DNA of 64,000 nucleotides from Nilaparvata lugens (taxonomy: Eukaryota > Arthropoda > Insecta > Hemiptera > Delphacidae), in the NCBI RefSeq assembly GCF_014356525.2, contig NC_052507.1, forward strand, positions 4,750,526 to 4,814,525, read 5' to 3'. A model generated the notes under the pieces. The model saw only the letters and a program-made list of their open reading frames with translations. It ran no database searches and was not told the origin of the DNA. The translations under genes were made by a program, and so were the position numbers. Position 1 is the first letter of the stretch; every line of letters begins with the position of its first letter. Shown here one piece after another: positions 10,831 to 21,730 of this stretch.

Positions 10831-11170
10831 CCTTCTCATGCATGAGGTAGGTAGAGCAGTTTATAAAAAGAACACAGTCATAGTCAAGATATTTCATCTG
10901 TAGAGCAGCTGTTTTGACGACTTTTAAAAAAATCGTCGAATTTCACAATTTACACAAACGAAAAAGTACTCTGAAAACAATTATAATATAAACATATACA
11001 GTAGTCTGATCGTAGTTGCAAATATGTTGCCGCCAATCGTCATTATGTTATTCCCCTTAATTATTCTCGTTTGAGAATGAGGCTTGCAGTTCAATGAGCG
11101 ACACATTGTGTGAGTGTACCACACCAGATTTTTTTGGAATAGGTCTCTATGGAGGAATATCTCTTGGAAA
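10831..11170. other. No gene recognised
   Basis: AT-rich linker between R11 and the LINE fragment, without long frames or repeats that I can match. Confidence 0.4.
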
Positions 11171-11551
11171 CTTGAAAAAAATTATCTATATTACAGAAGA
11201 AAACAGTTAGATACTCTCAAGGTTAGGTTTCAGAGAGTCTGTACGAGAGAAATTTAAAAGCCTCAACATCTTGATCGTCTATGGACTCTATATAATGGAA
11301 TGTATTCTGACTCTAGAAAAAAAAATGAAGAATATGTCAATCATCAATATCATACTCGCTCAAGAAGAACGTATGCACTTCAACAACATGGGAGGCAATT
11401 CTTGAAAAAACGCCCCTCCTAGATGGGAGCTAAGTTTTTCAATCGGCTGCCAATCAATATCAAAGGTGGTCCAGATTTTAAGAAAGAATTGAGAAAATAT
11501 TTAATTTCAATCAGCCCATCAATTTCAATATTGACAGATGGAGTTAAATAG
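11171..11551 (+). pseudogene. LINE C-terminal fragment
   Basis: One frame with two internal stops encodes NHQYHTRSRRTYALQQHG and then AKFFNRLPINIKGGPDFKKE. This matches the usual C-terminus of non-LTR retrotransposon polyproteins (H-x-YxTR, then KFFNxLP, then FKxxLKxYL). A neighbouring frame carries the expected preceding segment NILIVYGLYIMECI, so there is at least one frameshift. The catalytic domain is absent. Confidence 0.75.
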
Positions 11552-11598
11552 AGAATGCATTTATTCAAATGCCAATTAATATATAATTATTATTTAAC

Positions 11599-12036
11599 GA
11601 AAATCCTAAATAAATGCTGTAAATCACCCCGAAGACCTCTGCCACTGCAGACATTGACAACAGGGTTAACAGCTGGATGCTATAAATGTGTGCAAGAATG
11701 ATTATAAATATTGACATATTGATTTATTTCAATATAATACCATATTCAATTATTATGTTCTTCATGATATAATATTTAAATTTGTGTATAAATATTTTAT
11801 TATACATATTCAAGTGTCCCCACACAGGGTAGCCTATAGGGAACACATATTAGAAATTAGGAAACAATAATTGTATTTGATTTTTGGAATGCATTTGATT
11901 GTTTATTTATTATTTTTTTCTGAATGAAGAATTTTGAATAAAAAATTTGATGGAAATTCGATGAGATCCCGGGAATCGAACCCGGTACCTCCCAATCACC
12001 AGTCAGGAATGCTTACCCTTACACCAAACTGACAAT
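11599..12036 (-). mobile_element. tRNA-headed SINE, minus strand, interrupted
   Basis: On the minus strand it starts TGTCAGTTTGGTGTAAGGGT and carries the B-box GGTTCGATTCC within the stem-loop CCGGG-TTCGATT-CCCGG. The body phrase AGAGGTCTTCGGGGTGATTT is shared with the opposite copy at 12134-12335. Between 11679 and about 11947 lies AT-rich DNA absent from that copy, bounded by CATC on both sides, which suggests a small insertion. The next stretch (12037-12083) is an inverted piece of the LINE end at 11537-11580. Confidence 0.7.
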
Positions 12037-12133
12037 CTGATTAGCATTTGAATAAATGCATTCTCTATTCGATTCCATCTGTAACTGGTTGGCCGCTATG
12101 GTTTCGTATAAAATGAGCGCTGCTATCCAGAGA

Positions 12134-12335
12134 TTGTCAGTTTGGTGTAAGGGTGAACATTCCTGAATGGCAATTGGGAGGTACCGGGTTCGATTCCCGG
12201 GCTGGCAACTAATTTTTGGATAGTAGTTCTCATCGAATCTCCATCTAGCTGTTAACCCTGTTGTCAATGTCTGCAGTAGCAGAGGTCTTCGGGGTGATTT
12301 ACAGCATTTATTTAGGATTTTCAATATTTGTATAC
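12134..12335 (+). mobile_element. tRNA-headed SINE, plus strand
   Basis: The head folds partly as a tRNA. Seven acceptor pairs form between TGTCAGT and GCTGGCA (two wobble), and the T-arm CCGGG-TTCGATT-CCCGG is perfect. The anticodon arm does not form a normal 5-bp stem with a 7-base loop, so this is a SINE head and not a working tRNA. The body continues to AGCATTTATTTAGGATTT. Confidence 0.75.
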
Positions 12336-12629
12336 AAGAGTTCCTAAACTGTTTATTGTGAATTAGTATTTATATTGTGACACTCAATATTTATATTGTA
12401 TGAATGTAATAATAAATAAAGTACTATTAGATTTGATGATAGAACACGAATATTTGCAAAATTTTCTGTTAGCCTGTAGGAATCCGATGTAGGCAACAAA
12501 ATACTCTAAATTATCTTAAGAATGCAAATCTCCAGAAGAGATAAACTTATATCTATAGACTTCTCTAGAAGTCAATAATTTTATTATTCGAAGCTGTAGT
12601 TCTGATGCAGGAGACCTTATTTCGAAACT
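12336..12629. other. No gene; LINE-like 3' tail
   Basis: AT-rich with AATAATAAATAAAG at about 12408, resembling a retroelement 3' end. Nothing else recognised. Confidence 0.35.
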
Positions 12630-12984
12630 TATTTTCGCAGTGTTTGATTAACAATGGTATTGCTATATCCTTGTCTTTTATTCAACTAAGCGGATAGCGC
12701 TTTCTCTTTCTCGCTTTGCTATGTTGCCAGATCTTTCAACAATGTAGAATCAATAACTAATTAAAATATTCCATCTTTATTATGAAAATTCATTATTGAA
12801 TTAATATTGAAAAGTGTATTTTCTTAGGAATAAAAAATTATTAATAATTTCAATTAAGTTAGTATTTCATGAACAGTTAATATTTCATCAGGAATGCTGT
12901 AATCAGTCATAAAGAGGGCAAAGTCAAGGAGAAGATTTGACAAAGCTGTTCTTCACTGTCATTATAACGTGGACCTCACTATAG
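12630..12984. mobile_element. R5 inverted-repeat element, left end decayed
   Basis: Contains the R5 body (GTGTTTGATTAACAATGGTA, then TTGCCAGATC, then AACAATGTAG) and ends in the R5 terminus ATTATAACGTGGACCTCACT-ATAG. The left terminus is missing. It preserves the equivalent of the empty site (CAGTTAATATTTCATCA) used by the MITE in the neighbouring R5. Confidence 0.75.
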
Positions 12985-13107
12985 AACAAAAATGTTTCTA
13001 GAAAAGTTTGTTCGCCTGAGAAATATGACGTAGGCAAAAAGCAGTACAGGGATGTAAATTTCTCTACATAATCTGCGCCGTGATGGCTTCCAGTGGAAAG
13101 AGAGAAA

Positions 13108-13821
13108 CTATAGTAAGGTCCAGGTTAAGGTAGTATTCGATCAACATTGATGTTGCTATCCCTGTCTATCTTTCGACAAAGCAGTTAGGGCTATCCTTCT
13201 CTTGCTCCGCAATGTAGCCAGATCAGTTTTTCTAAATGTAGAAACAAAATATTCAAACCCAACTATGAAAATTTATTATTCAATAATTGAAAAATATATT
13301 TCCTTCACGAATAAAATAGAGTTGCCTATTCTTGACATGAATAGACAGTTAATATTACTTCAGACCAGTTATAGAATAGACACGGCCTATTGTATATTTA
13401 TACTGAAAGTCGATGAAGCCAACATCTACTGCCATATCGCCAAATCGTGACGTCAACAACGGATAGAAAACTTTTCTGTAGAGTTTGTTTACATTGTTTT
13501 CAATAGCAGATTCTGTCTATTCCAGCGGGAGTGCAGCGGAAGTTTACCATTTTAATGATTAATAATTCACATCCTTCTGAAATAGACACAATCTGAAAGT
13601 TTTCTATCCGATGATGACGTCACGATTTGGTGATATGGCAGTAGATGTTGGCTTCAGAGTGTAGACTTACCAGCGTGTCTATTCTAAAACTGGTCTAAGA
13701 ATATTACATCATATTCATCTGTGTCAGCTATCCTCTATAGAAGGCAGTGGCAAGGCAGGGAATCGGCAACGGTGTTTTCCTTTCTTTCTTCACTGCCATT
13801 ATAACGCGGACCTCACTATAG
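13108..13821. mobile_element. R5 element carrying a nested MITE
   Basis: It begins CTATAGTAAGGTCCAGGTTA and ends TAACGCGGACCTCACTATAG, so both inverted termini are present. Removing the insertion at 13359-13699 leaves an R5 of about 370 bp, the normal size. A short frame at 13202-13450 runs across R5 and the MITE and is not a gene. Confidence 0.8.
13359..13699. mobile_element. hAT-like MITE, 341 bp, 8-bp target duplication
   Basis: Flanked by AATATTAC at 13351-13358 and again at 13700-13707. Its ends are inverted: TTCAGACCAGTTATAGAATA at the left against CTTAGACCAGTTTTAGAATA read from the right, and the arms continue through GACGTCACGATTTGG on each side. Terminal inverted repeats with 8-bp duplications fit the hAT superfamily. 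There is no transposase. Confidence 0.85.
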
Positions 13822-14285
13822 TAACATTGGCAGAAGAAGGTTTGATTGACTGATGACCGGAAAAACTTCTCTCTTTCCATCATAGATTCTATCATTTATT
13901 GATGATAGATCTCGAAATAGAAACGTATAACAGACATTTCTCGACCGGAACAGCTTTTATTGCAAATTTAGTCAGAGCCATGCAGAAAAAAATAGTAAGT
14001 GTTTTATTAGAGAAAGAATAAGGTTTGAGTGACTGGTGATCTTATCTTTCAAAAAATCTTCTCTCTTTCTATCATTTATTGATGATAGATCTTGTAATGA
14101 GAGGATATGCGGATCTCTTGTCCCAAAATAGAGGATCTCCTTGCTTGGACATTCCTCTCAGAGTCGATAAAAGTGAAACATCCCAAAAAATATAGATAAC
14201 TATAAGATAAAATTGAGAAAACTATAAGATACGATGCGGATACGATGGAGATGAAGATAAGATGAGAAGATAATTGAATGAAAAA
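13822..14285. other. No gene; short duplicated phrase
   Basis: The phrase CATTTATTGATGATAGATCT, preceded by TTCTCTCTTT, occurs at 13870-13910 and again at 14050-14090, about 180 bases apart, in otherwise unremarkable DNA. Confidence 0.45.
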
Positions 14286-14505
14286 AATATATGAAATTGT
14301 CAAAAAACCACAAAATTATTGATACTTAGAAAGACCGGTTTCGGTTATTACACCATTGTCAATCTCTGATAAACTGAGTTTATAACCGAAATCGGGTTTT
14401 CTACGTATCAATAAATTTGTGGTTTTTTGACAATTTCATAGTCTTTTCCATTTAATATGAATAATTACCACAATATCAACTTCTCAACTACACAAAAAGT
14501 GAAAA
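14286..14505. mobile_element. R8 fold-back element
   Basis: TTGTCAAAAAACCACAAA at the left is answered by TTTGTGGTTTTTTGACAA at the right, with AGACCGGTTTCGGTTATTAC inside. It then runs to the shared tail ATTACCACAATATCAACTTC. Copies: 38806-39030, 40045-40250, 63395-63612. Confidence 0.75.
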
Positions 14506-14947
14506 GATAACAGAGTACGGTATCAGACATTCATAGTCCAAAACTGCTCCTATGATTCAGAAAGAAAACACTATCGAAAACTATCAAATTATCGAAGTTT
14601 CTCCTGAATATCAAAACGCGAATAAATAATGTACTCTCTGACTGAATGATAGACTCTGACTGAAAAATCAAACATTAATAAAATACTATTTTGTTTTCTG
14701 GACTTATGATTCCAACGCTATGCTTTCTATGCTATGATATCTGTGACTTTTTCCCTTGTCACATTGATTTTTCTTCCTGGACTTTGGATAATTCCTGATA
14801 ATGTCCTTCCTAGAGCTACTACTGATGTTATAGGATTTTCTAATTGAAATTCAAAATTCTAACTCACACATGATTTTAAACTCTTTAATATGCTTTTCCA
14901 CGAGATGAGATTTGAGATCTTTCTTTGTCAATGATTGTTCAAAATAC
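14506..14947. other. No gene recognised
   Basis: AT-rich linker with stops in every frame. Confidence 0.4.
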
Positions 14948-15070
14948 TTTACCTACAGTTACGTTGAAAAGTGGCCATTGCTGGACTGATTACAGAACGC
15001 AAAGAATCACTTTTCCGCTCTAGTGCGGGAAAAATTTTTCTGCACTCCAGATTTGCAGCATGGCAACGCA

Positions 15071-16664
15071 ATAGTATATTTCGCACCTAGGGCCGAAAAT
15101 GAGACTTTTCCGGCTCGAAATCGGTTTTCAAGTCCGAGGCCGTAGGCCGAGGACTAGAAAAGATTGAGAGCCGGAAAAACATTTTTGCCCGTGGTGCGAA
15201 CGCTATTTTTCGCCACACAGAGAAATAAACAATATATATGAGAATAATTGTTTATTAAGCAGTTCCGAAAACAAAAGTGGAAGGTCATAGTTCTAGCTAT
15301 TAGTATAGTTATTAGTATCTAGTTATTAAAGTATAGAAAACTGAAGAATACATAATACTTGGAAACCTCACAGAATCATATTGATTTTTCCAATACATCA
15401 ATAAATTTTAGTTCTATTAGGATCCTCCTCAATTTGAATCAGGCAGCCTTTTGTTTTCCCAATTCCAAAAAAAATACCTAAAATACTCGTTTCACTGGGA
15501 ATTCGTGTCTGTAGCCTACGTTACCTACAGTAGCCTACCTATAGTAGCCTACATTATAACTGAAGAATATAAATTATTACTCATTTTATTGTGATCTATT
15601 CATGTTTTTCTTATGAAATTCAATAAATTATAGGCCTACAGCATGAAGACTATGTCCAATTCATTTGTACTGGTGGCAAAATTTTACATTGAAAATAATT
15701 ATTTGATAAAATCCAAGTTCAATAGTAATGAAAACAAATTCCTTCAAAAAATAATTGATAATAATACGTTTCGAGGGAAAAAATTAAGAACAAAAAAATG
15801 GGGAGCATCGGGGGATTTGAACCGAGGTACCACCGCTCCGTAAGCAAGCTTCTTACCGCTGCGCTACATAGACATTTGTCAATGGTAGTCTTATAACCTG
15901 CTCATAAAAATACACACTTTGGGCTATGGAACTTCAATTAGCCTACGGTAGCATAGATGAATTTGAACATTAATATTCTGAAAAATCTAGAAGGAAAATA
16001 GAAATTTGGGCTTCCAGGTGCACGAGATTGATATTTTTAGAATCTATGTTCAAAATTTGGAGATCTAAATCATTCCCGTTTTTCCGGTATGCAATCCACA
16101 AGTTGACATGTTTTGATGCGAACAAACACAACCCCACTCTCTCTTATTATATAGAAGAAGAAGATATCTTACCTCTATTTCATTCATCCAAATAAAATGA
16201 TAGTATATTACTGCAGAATACTTTATTCAATTCTAGAAGCATAAACTGATTCTGTTTCATAAACTATTTGTTAAAACGTTCAGCACCATGGATATTGCCC
16301 AAGTAGTTCCAAAACTATCCACCAGGTTTTGTGATAAACGCAGTACTATGAGGTTTGAGGTTAGATTCTATTATACTCTGAAAATTGAATTTGAGTAGTT
16401 TATAATATCTTATTTGTATTTCATTCATCCAAATGAAATGATAGTATCTTATTGCAAAATACTTTATTCAATTCTAGAAGCATAAACTGATTCTGTTTCA
16501 AAAACTATTTTGTAAACCCGTTCATATCAAATCAGAATCAGCTGTTATTCAAGGTCATTTTACAGCCCTAGGGCCGTAAAGTTTTACCGGCCTGGTCGGA
16601 AAACAATCACTTTCGGCCACCATATGACGCACGTAAACCAGCTCATTACATCCAAGTGTGGCGA
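15071..16664. mobile_element. 1.6 kb non-autonomous element inside R3
   Basis: The left end reads TATTTCGCACCTAGGGCCG. The right end, read inverted, is TATTTTTCGCCACACTTGG. The terminal portions are GC-rich (CCGAGGCCGTAGGCCGAGG at about 15143; CCCTAGGGCCGTAAAG at about 16566). The AT-rich body holds a direct duplication of about 100 bases (16175-16275 and 16420-16520) and a tRNA-like stretch. No transposase frame is visible. Confidence 0.6.
15802..15873 (-). pseudogene. tRNA-like sequence
   Basis: On the minus strand an A-box-like TAGCGCAGCGG and a B-box-like GGTTCAAATCC stand at tRNA spacing. The T-stem has mismatches and the acceptor halves do not pair, so it is a tRNA-derived SINE head or a decayed tRNA, not a working gene. 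Confidence 0.45.
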
Positions 16665-17074
16665 AAAATACTTAGTAGGTTGGAGCAACAGTGCAGCAAA
16701 ATCAAAATGGAGTTGGTAACAGTGACTGCTGTGGCTGCTATAGTGAGCAGAGGTGCAACGAAGCACAACGCGCTAATTATTATTCATTATATATTATAAC
16801 CAAGGACAACGAGGACTTTAGGATTTTAGGATTAAGGTTTTTATCAATAATAAAATTACACAGAAAAACATTTGATGCATTTCAGGCAATTTTACCCATA
16901 ATTACCTACTTTTCATATTCAATGGTAACTGTAGGAAAAACTTAATGTGAAATACGTGCGCAAAGTTCCTCTGCACTCAAGAAACCATTCCACCCTCGCC
17001 TACGGCTCGGGCGTAAACGTTTCTTTCGGTGCAGCAAACTGTCACTTTGCGCACTAGTTGCACAAATAACTATA

Positions 17075-17640
17075 GAATACTTTGAGTCATTTGTATAAAA
17101 ATTCGACTGAGTCAACGTCAATGTTTGAAACGTTCCATAATGAGATGAAAACACACATATAACTGTGTAGAATTTGACAACATTTCATGTGTGATTTTAT
17201 TTAATTTGTATCATTTCTCCTGGTCTAGATATTCCTACTGTAGTATCATTGCATATAATAGTATCATGTTAAATCAATACAAGATAGCGTTTTAATAGAT
17301 TGCTATGTCAAGGTGTTTTTAATTCAAAATTTACTCAAATTCTTCCACGTGAGTTGAAGTTTTTGTTTTACTAAAGCTAGTTTTATCTTGGTCTAGTTAG
17401 TCTAGATAGATAGTAGGCTGGAATACGTGGAGGGAGGGCGGTTTTTTGCGGTTACCTTGGTTAGTAGGTTAGAAATCGAAAGATGGAGAAATACTCTAGA
17501 ATTCTGAAGGAAAGTAAGTCTACATCAACGAGTCGTGGAGAAGTTGGCCATTTTGAATCAAGTTGAGTATGTTGCAATTTATTAATGAGTTGACAGAGGC
17601 CTACTCAAGTTGGTATTCATCTTTTCATCATTGGAGGATG
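17075..17640. other. No gene confirmed
   Basis: A methionine-start frame at 17483 is followed after ten codons by AAAGTAAGT, a good splice-donor match. It therefore could be a tiny first exon, but nothing downstream supports it. Confidence 0.3.
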
Positions 17641-18426
17641 GAAGTTTTTTCTCCATGTTCTTCTACTACTTCTTCTTCTCTTCTTCTTCTTTTTCTTCTT
17701 CTTCTTCTTCTTCTTCTTTTTCTTCTTCTTCTTCTCTTCTTCTTCTTCTTCTTCTTCTTCTAATCCTTTCCCTTCTTCTTTATCTTTTCCTCCTCTTTCT
17801 CTTTCTTTTACTCCTTCTACTCCTTCTTCTTCTTCTCCCGTCTTTTCCCTTTTCATTCTCCATTTTCTCCGCAATTTTTTCTCCTCTACCGTATTCTCCT
17901 TCTATTTTCTAGTTCTCTATCCTTCTTCGTTTCTTTCTTCTTCATCGTCTTCTTCTCTATACATCTTCATTCTCTTGCTCATTCTCCTTTTACTAAAACA
18001 CCACTTACTCCTCCCACCAACTCTCACTCATCATTCTCCGCCTCCTATCGTTCCTCTATTTCTACTCCTCCTCCTCAATCTTATTCTCATCTCAAGCGTC
18101 TTGTGGAATTTTCCATTACTCCTTAGTTCTCATCTTTTTCTCCTGAGTTTTCTCTCTTTTATTTATCTCATCCATCATTTTTCTACTTACTTTCCATCCT
18201 TCTCCAACTGATACAGCTCAATTTCCTCCAACTCGTACTCCTACTCTCTCTCAACTTAGCTCTCCTCTCCTTCCTCCTCCTCCTCCTTCTCTTCCTTCTC
18301 CTCCTCCTCCTCCAACTCCTCTTTCTCCTACTCCTCCTCCTTCATTTTCTCCTCCTCATTCTTCTTGATCTCATCAATTGCCTCTCCTTCTTCCTCATAT
18401 AATCTACTCTTTCATCATTTTCCAGC

Positions 18427-18457
<31 letters not shown>

Positions 18458-19311
18458 CTTCTCCCTCTCTTCCTCCTCCTACTTCTTTTTCCCCTCCTCA
18501 TTCTTCTTCATCCCATCAATTACCTCTCCTTCTTCCTCATTTGATCTACTCTTTCATCATTTTCCAGCACTTCTTCTTCTTCTTTTTCTTCTTCTTCTTC
18601 TTCTTCTTCTTCTTTTTCTTCTTCTTCTTCTTCTTCTCCTTCTCTTCTTCCTCCTACTTCTTTTTCTCCTCCTCATTCTTCTTCATCCCTTCAATTACCT
18701 CTCCTTCTTCCTCATTTTATCTACTCTTCCATCATTTCACAGCACTTCTTCTTCTTCTTCTTCTTCCTCTTCTTGTTCTCTTCTTTTTCCTCCTACTTCT
18801 TTTTCACCTTCTCATTCTTCTTCATCCCATCAATTGCCTCTCCTTGTTCCTCATTTTATCTACTCTTTCATCATTTTCCAGCACTTCTTCTTCTTCTTCT
18901 TCCTCTTCTTGTTCTCCTCTTTTTCCTCCTACTTCTTTTTCACCTTCTCATTCTTCTTCATCCCATCAATTGCCTCTCCTTGTTCCTCATTTTATCTACT
19001 CTTTCATCATTTTCCAGCACTTCTTCTTCTTCATCTCCTCCTTCTTTTTCTTCTTCTTCTTCTTCTTCTTCTTCTCCTTCTCTTCCTCCTCCTACTTCTT
19101 TTTCCCCTCCTCATTCTTCTTCATGCCATCAATTACCTCTCCTTCTTTCTCATTTTATCTACTCTTTCATCATTTTCCAGCACTTCTTCTTCTTCCTCTT
19201 CTTGTTCTCCTCTTCCTCCTCCTACTTCTTTTTCTCCTCCTCATTCTTCTTCATCCCATCAATTGCCCCTCCTTGTTCCTCATTTTATCTACTCTTCCAT
19301 CATTTTCCAGC

Positions 19312-19346
<35 letters not shown>

Positions 19347-19621
19347 TCCTTCTCTTCCTCCTCCTACTTCTTTTTCCCCTCCTCATTCTTCTTCATCCCA
19401 TCAATTACCTCTCCTTCTTCCTCATTTGATCTACTCTTTCATCATTTTCCAGCACTTCTTCTTCTTCTTTTTCTTCTTCTTCTTCTTCTTCTTCTTCTTC
19501 TCCTCCTTCTTTTTCTTCTTCTTCTTCTTCTTCTCCTTCTCTTCCTCCTCCTACTTCTTTTTCCCCTCCTCATTCTTCTTCATCCCATCAATTACCTCTC
19601 CTTCTCCCTCATTTCTCCCTC
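17641..19621 (+). repeat. Pyrimidine-rich satellite with (CTT)n cores
   Basis: The plus strand is overwhelmingly C and T for about 2 kb. From 18400 a unit marked by TCATCATTTTCCAGCAC recurs eight times at 131-174 base spacing. Each has a variable (CTT)n run and then CTCCTACTTCTTTTTC and CATTCTTCTTCATCCCATCA. All three forward frames stay open for hundreds of codons, giving Phe, Ser or Leu runs. That is a composition effect and not evidence of protein. A matching Lys/Glu-rich frame on the minus strand has the same cause. Confidence 0.9.
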
Positions 19622-19830
19622 ATATGTAGATGCATAACAATATGATTATTATCTATAGTTATTATATTAGAAATTGCTTTCTCATATCATATACAGTTCA
19701 ATAATCATTTTCTTAGTCTATATTATGTAAATTCATCTATAATTTTGCTGTATTGTAAGCTATTGTATATAAGTGTATAAGCCAGTATATATTGTAATCT
19801 ACATAAATAAAGTACTCAATCAATCAATCA
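19622..19830 (+). mobile_element. LINE 3' end inserted in the satellite
   Basis: AT-rich DNA abruptly breaks the pyrimidine tract and ends AATAAAGTACTCAATCAATC, that is AATAAA plus an AATC simple-repeat tail. Pyrimidine-rich sequence resumes at once (TTTCATCTACTCTTTC). Confidence 0.7.
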
Positions 19831-20470
19831 TTTCATCTACTCTTTCAACATTTTTCAGCATTTTTCCTTTTTCTTCTTTTCTCCTACTTTACCTCTTTTT
19901 TCCCTTACATACCTTCTTTCAGTGAGAAAGTGGAGATTGGAAGGCCTGTACTCGTATCTTCTTCTTTCCCTCTTCGACACCCTGATAATCCTTCTTCTCT
20001 TCATACTCACCCTTTTTCTTCTCCTATTCCTTTCTACTCATATTCCTTCGACAGCTCCACCACCTCCTGTCTTTCTCCACCTTCCTCTTCACCTTGTGAA
20101 CCTTTCTCCTTCCATTTTTCCTCCTTTTTCTCCTCTCCTCCTCTATTTACTTCTCGTTTCTTCTCTCCTTATCATTCTTCTCTCCTAATCATTCTTCTCT
20201 CCTTATCATTCTTCTTTCCTTATCATTCTTCTCTCCTTATCATTCTTCTCTCATTATCATTCTTCTCTCCTTATCATTCTTCTCTCCTTATCATTCTTAT
20301 CTATTATTAATACGAGCTTCTACATAGTTCCCTACCTTCCCAAATCCTATGTTCACGTACTTCCTCCCCTTCTTCGTCACCTACTCGTTCTTTCAATTAT
20401 CCTCTTTTCTCCCTCTCCTTCTCTATTCACTTCTCCCTTCTCTCTCCCTCATCCTCCTTTATTATTAATT
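19831..20470 (+). repeat. Pyrimidine-rich tract, continued, with a 17-bp tandem repeat
   Basis: C/T-rich DNA continues past the LINE tail. At about 20163-20297 the unit CTCCTTATCATTCTTCT repeats about seven times with small changes. The frames here are low-complexity readings of the same bias. Confidence 0.85.
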
Positions 20471-20715
20471 CGATCCACTACATAGTTTATTCCACCTTTA
20501 CGTAGTCACGTGCTATTTCGTCTTCTGCTCTGTAATCAGCTGATGCCAGAAGGTGCTAACTGCAACGGGTAATAGCTAATAAAGGAACGTGCACCAAGCA
20601 CTGAGTAGTAAACATTGCGCATGAGCACAACTGCTCAAGTGCTAAGTGCTCATTCACTTTGTATTCTGTGCCATTTCCAATAATAAAAATACACCTGCCA
20701 CTCTTTACCTGACAC

Positions 20716-21250
20716 AATAGTTATTTGTGCAACTAGTGCGCAAAGTGACAGTTTGCTGCACCGAAAGAAGCATTTACGCCCGAGCCGTAGGCGAGGGCGG
20801 AATGGTTTCTTGAGTGCAGCAGAGGAACTTTGCGCACGTATTTCACATTAAGTTTTTCCTACAGTTACCATTGAATATGAAAAGTGGGTAATTATGGGTA
20901 AAATTGCCTGAAATGCATCAAATGTTTTTCTGTGTAATTTTATTATTGATAAAAACCTTAATCCTAAAATCCCAAAGTCCTCGTTGTCCTTGGTTATAAT
21001 ATATAATAGTAATAATTAGCGCGTTGTGCTTGGTTGCACCTCTGCTCACTATAGCAGCCACAGCAGTCACTGTTACCAACTTCATTTTGATTTTGCTGCA
21101 CTGTTGCTCCATATAACCTACTAAGTATTTTGCGTTGCCATGTTGCAAATCTGGAGTGCAGAAAAATTTTTCCCGCACTAGAGCGGAAAAGTGATTCTTT
21201 GCGTTCTGTAATCAGTGCAGCAATGGCCACTTTTCAACGTAACTGTAGGA
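20716..21250 (-). mobile_element. R3 element, copy 2
   Basis: Full length. ATAGTTATTTGTGCAACTAG at 20717 runs to CGTAACTGTAGGA at 21250, with no internal insertion. The GC-rich end has GCCCGAGCCGTAGGCGAGGG. Two overlapping frames (86 and 78 codons) are the family's recurrent frames. Confidence 0.9.
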
Positions 21251-21284
21251 AAAAAATCATTTCCTTCGAACATTTCCACTTCCA

Positions 21285-21440
21285 GATACTAAATAAATAA
21301 TAAATAAATGTTTATTTCCCAAAAAAACTAAAGCTACAACATCAATTACACAAAATATTAGATAAATTACAAATATTACATACAATAGTTAGTTACAAAA
21401 AATTCTTATAATGTGTCCTCTACTTGTTTAGTTTTTTCTG
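21285..21440 (-). mobile_element. Possible LINE 3' tail, minus strand
   Basis: AAATAAATAATAAATAAATG leads into TTTATTTCCC, the layout of a LINE 3' end with an AT simple-repeat tail read on the minus strand. No coding part follows. Confidence 0.35.
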
Positions 21441-21730
21441 TGTGGAAATTGACCTACTTCACTGTGGCGTACCATGTTCTAGAGTAGGTTTTGTTAGTTT
21501 TTTTTGAGCGTTAACTTAGAGTTATTAATCAGTTAGTGTTTAGTAAGTCATTAGGTCGTTGGTTGTTTGAAATAATGTTTTCTATGTTCTGTCTTACTTT
21601 GCTCATCAACCAATTGTGTACTATTTTGAATACTATCCAGAGAAATAGAAAAATTCGGAAAATCTTTCATTTTCATTCCGTAGGACCATTCTCAAGGGCT
21701 TAAAAATAATATAAATAATATATAGAATAC

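Larger units (their letters stand above)
14948..17074 (+). mobile_element. R3 element, copy 1, split by a 1.6 kb insertion
   Basis: Left part 14948-15070 (CTACAGTTACGTTGAAAAGT to ATGGCAACGCA). The right part resumes at about 16665 (AATACTTAGTAGGTTGGAGC) and ends GCACTAGTTGCACAAATAAC at 17074. Other R3 copies run through this junction without a break, which proves the insertion. Frames in both parts (for example 16691-16945) recur in the other copies simply because the DNA is conserved. Confidence 0.85.

Noticed and set aside
11964..12208. Two functional tRNA genes
   Set aside because: Acceptor and T-arm fold, but the anticodon arm does not, and both sequences continue into a shared SINE body.
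17483..17513. Ten-codon first exon followed by GTAAGT
   Set aside because: The donor match is good, but ten codons carry no information and no partner exon was found.
18378..19637. Long forward frames of 419, 362 and 218 codons
   Set aside because: They are three readings of a (CTT)n-rich satellite and give only Phe, Ser or Leu runs. No start context, domain or codon pattern supports a protein.
20918..21230. Repeated 60-137 codon frames (MREKFFCTPDLQHGN, MAIAALITERKESL types) at five loci
   Set aside because: They recur because R3 DNA is conserved. Two overlapping frames are open in most copies, and neither has a domain or an excess of silent changes that I can see.
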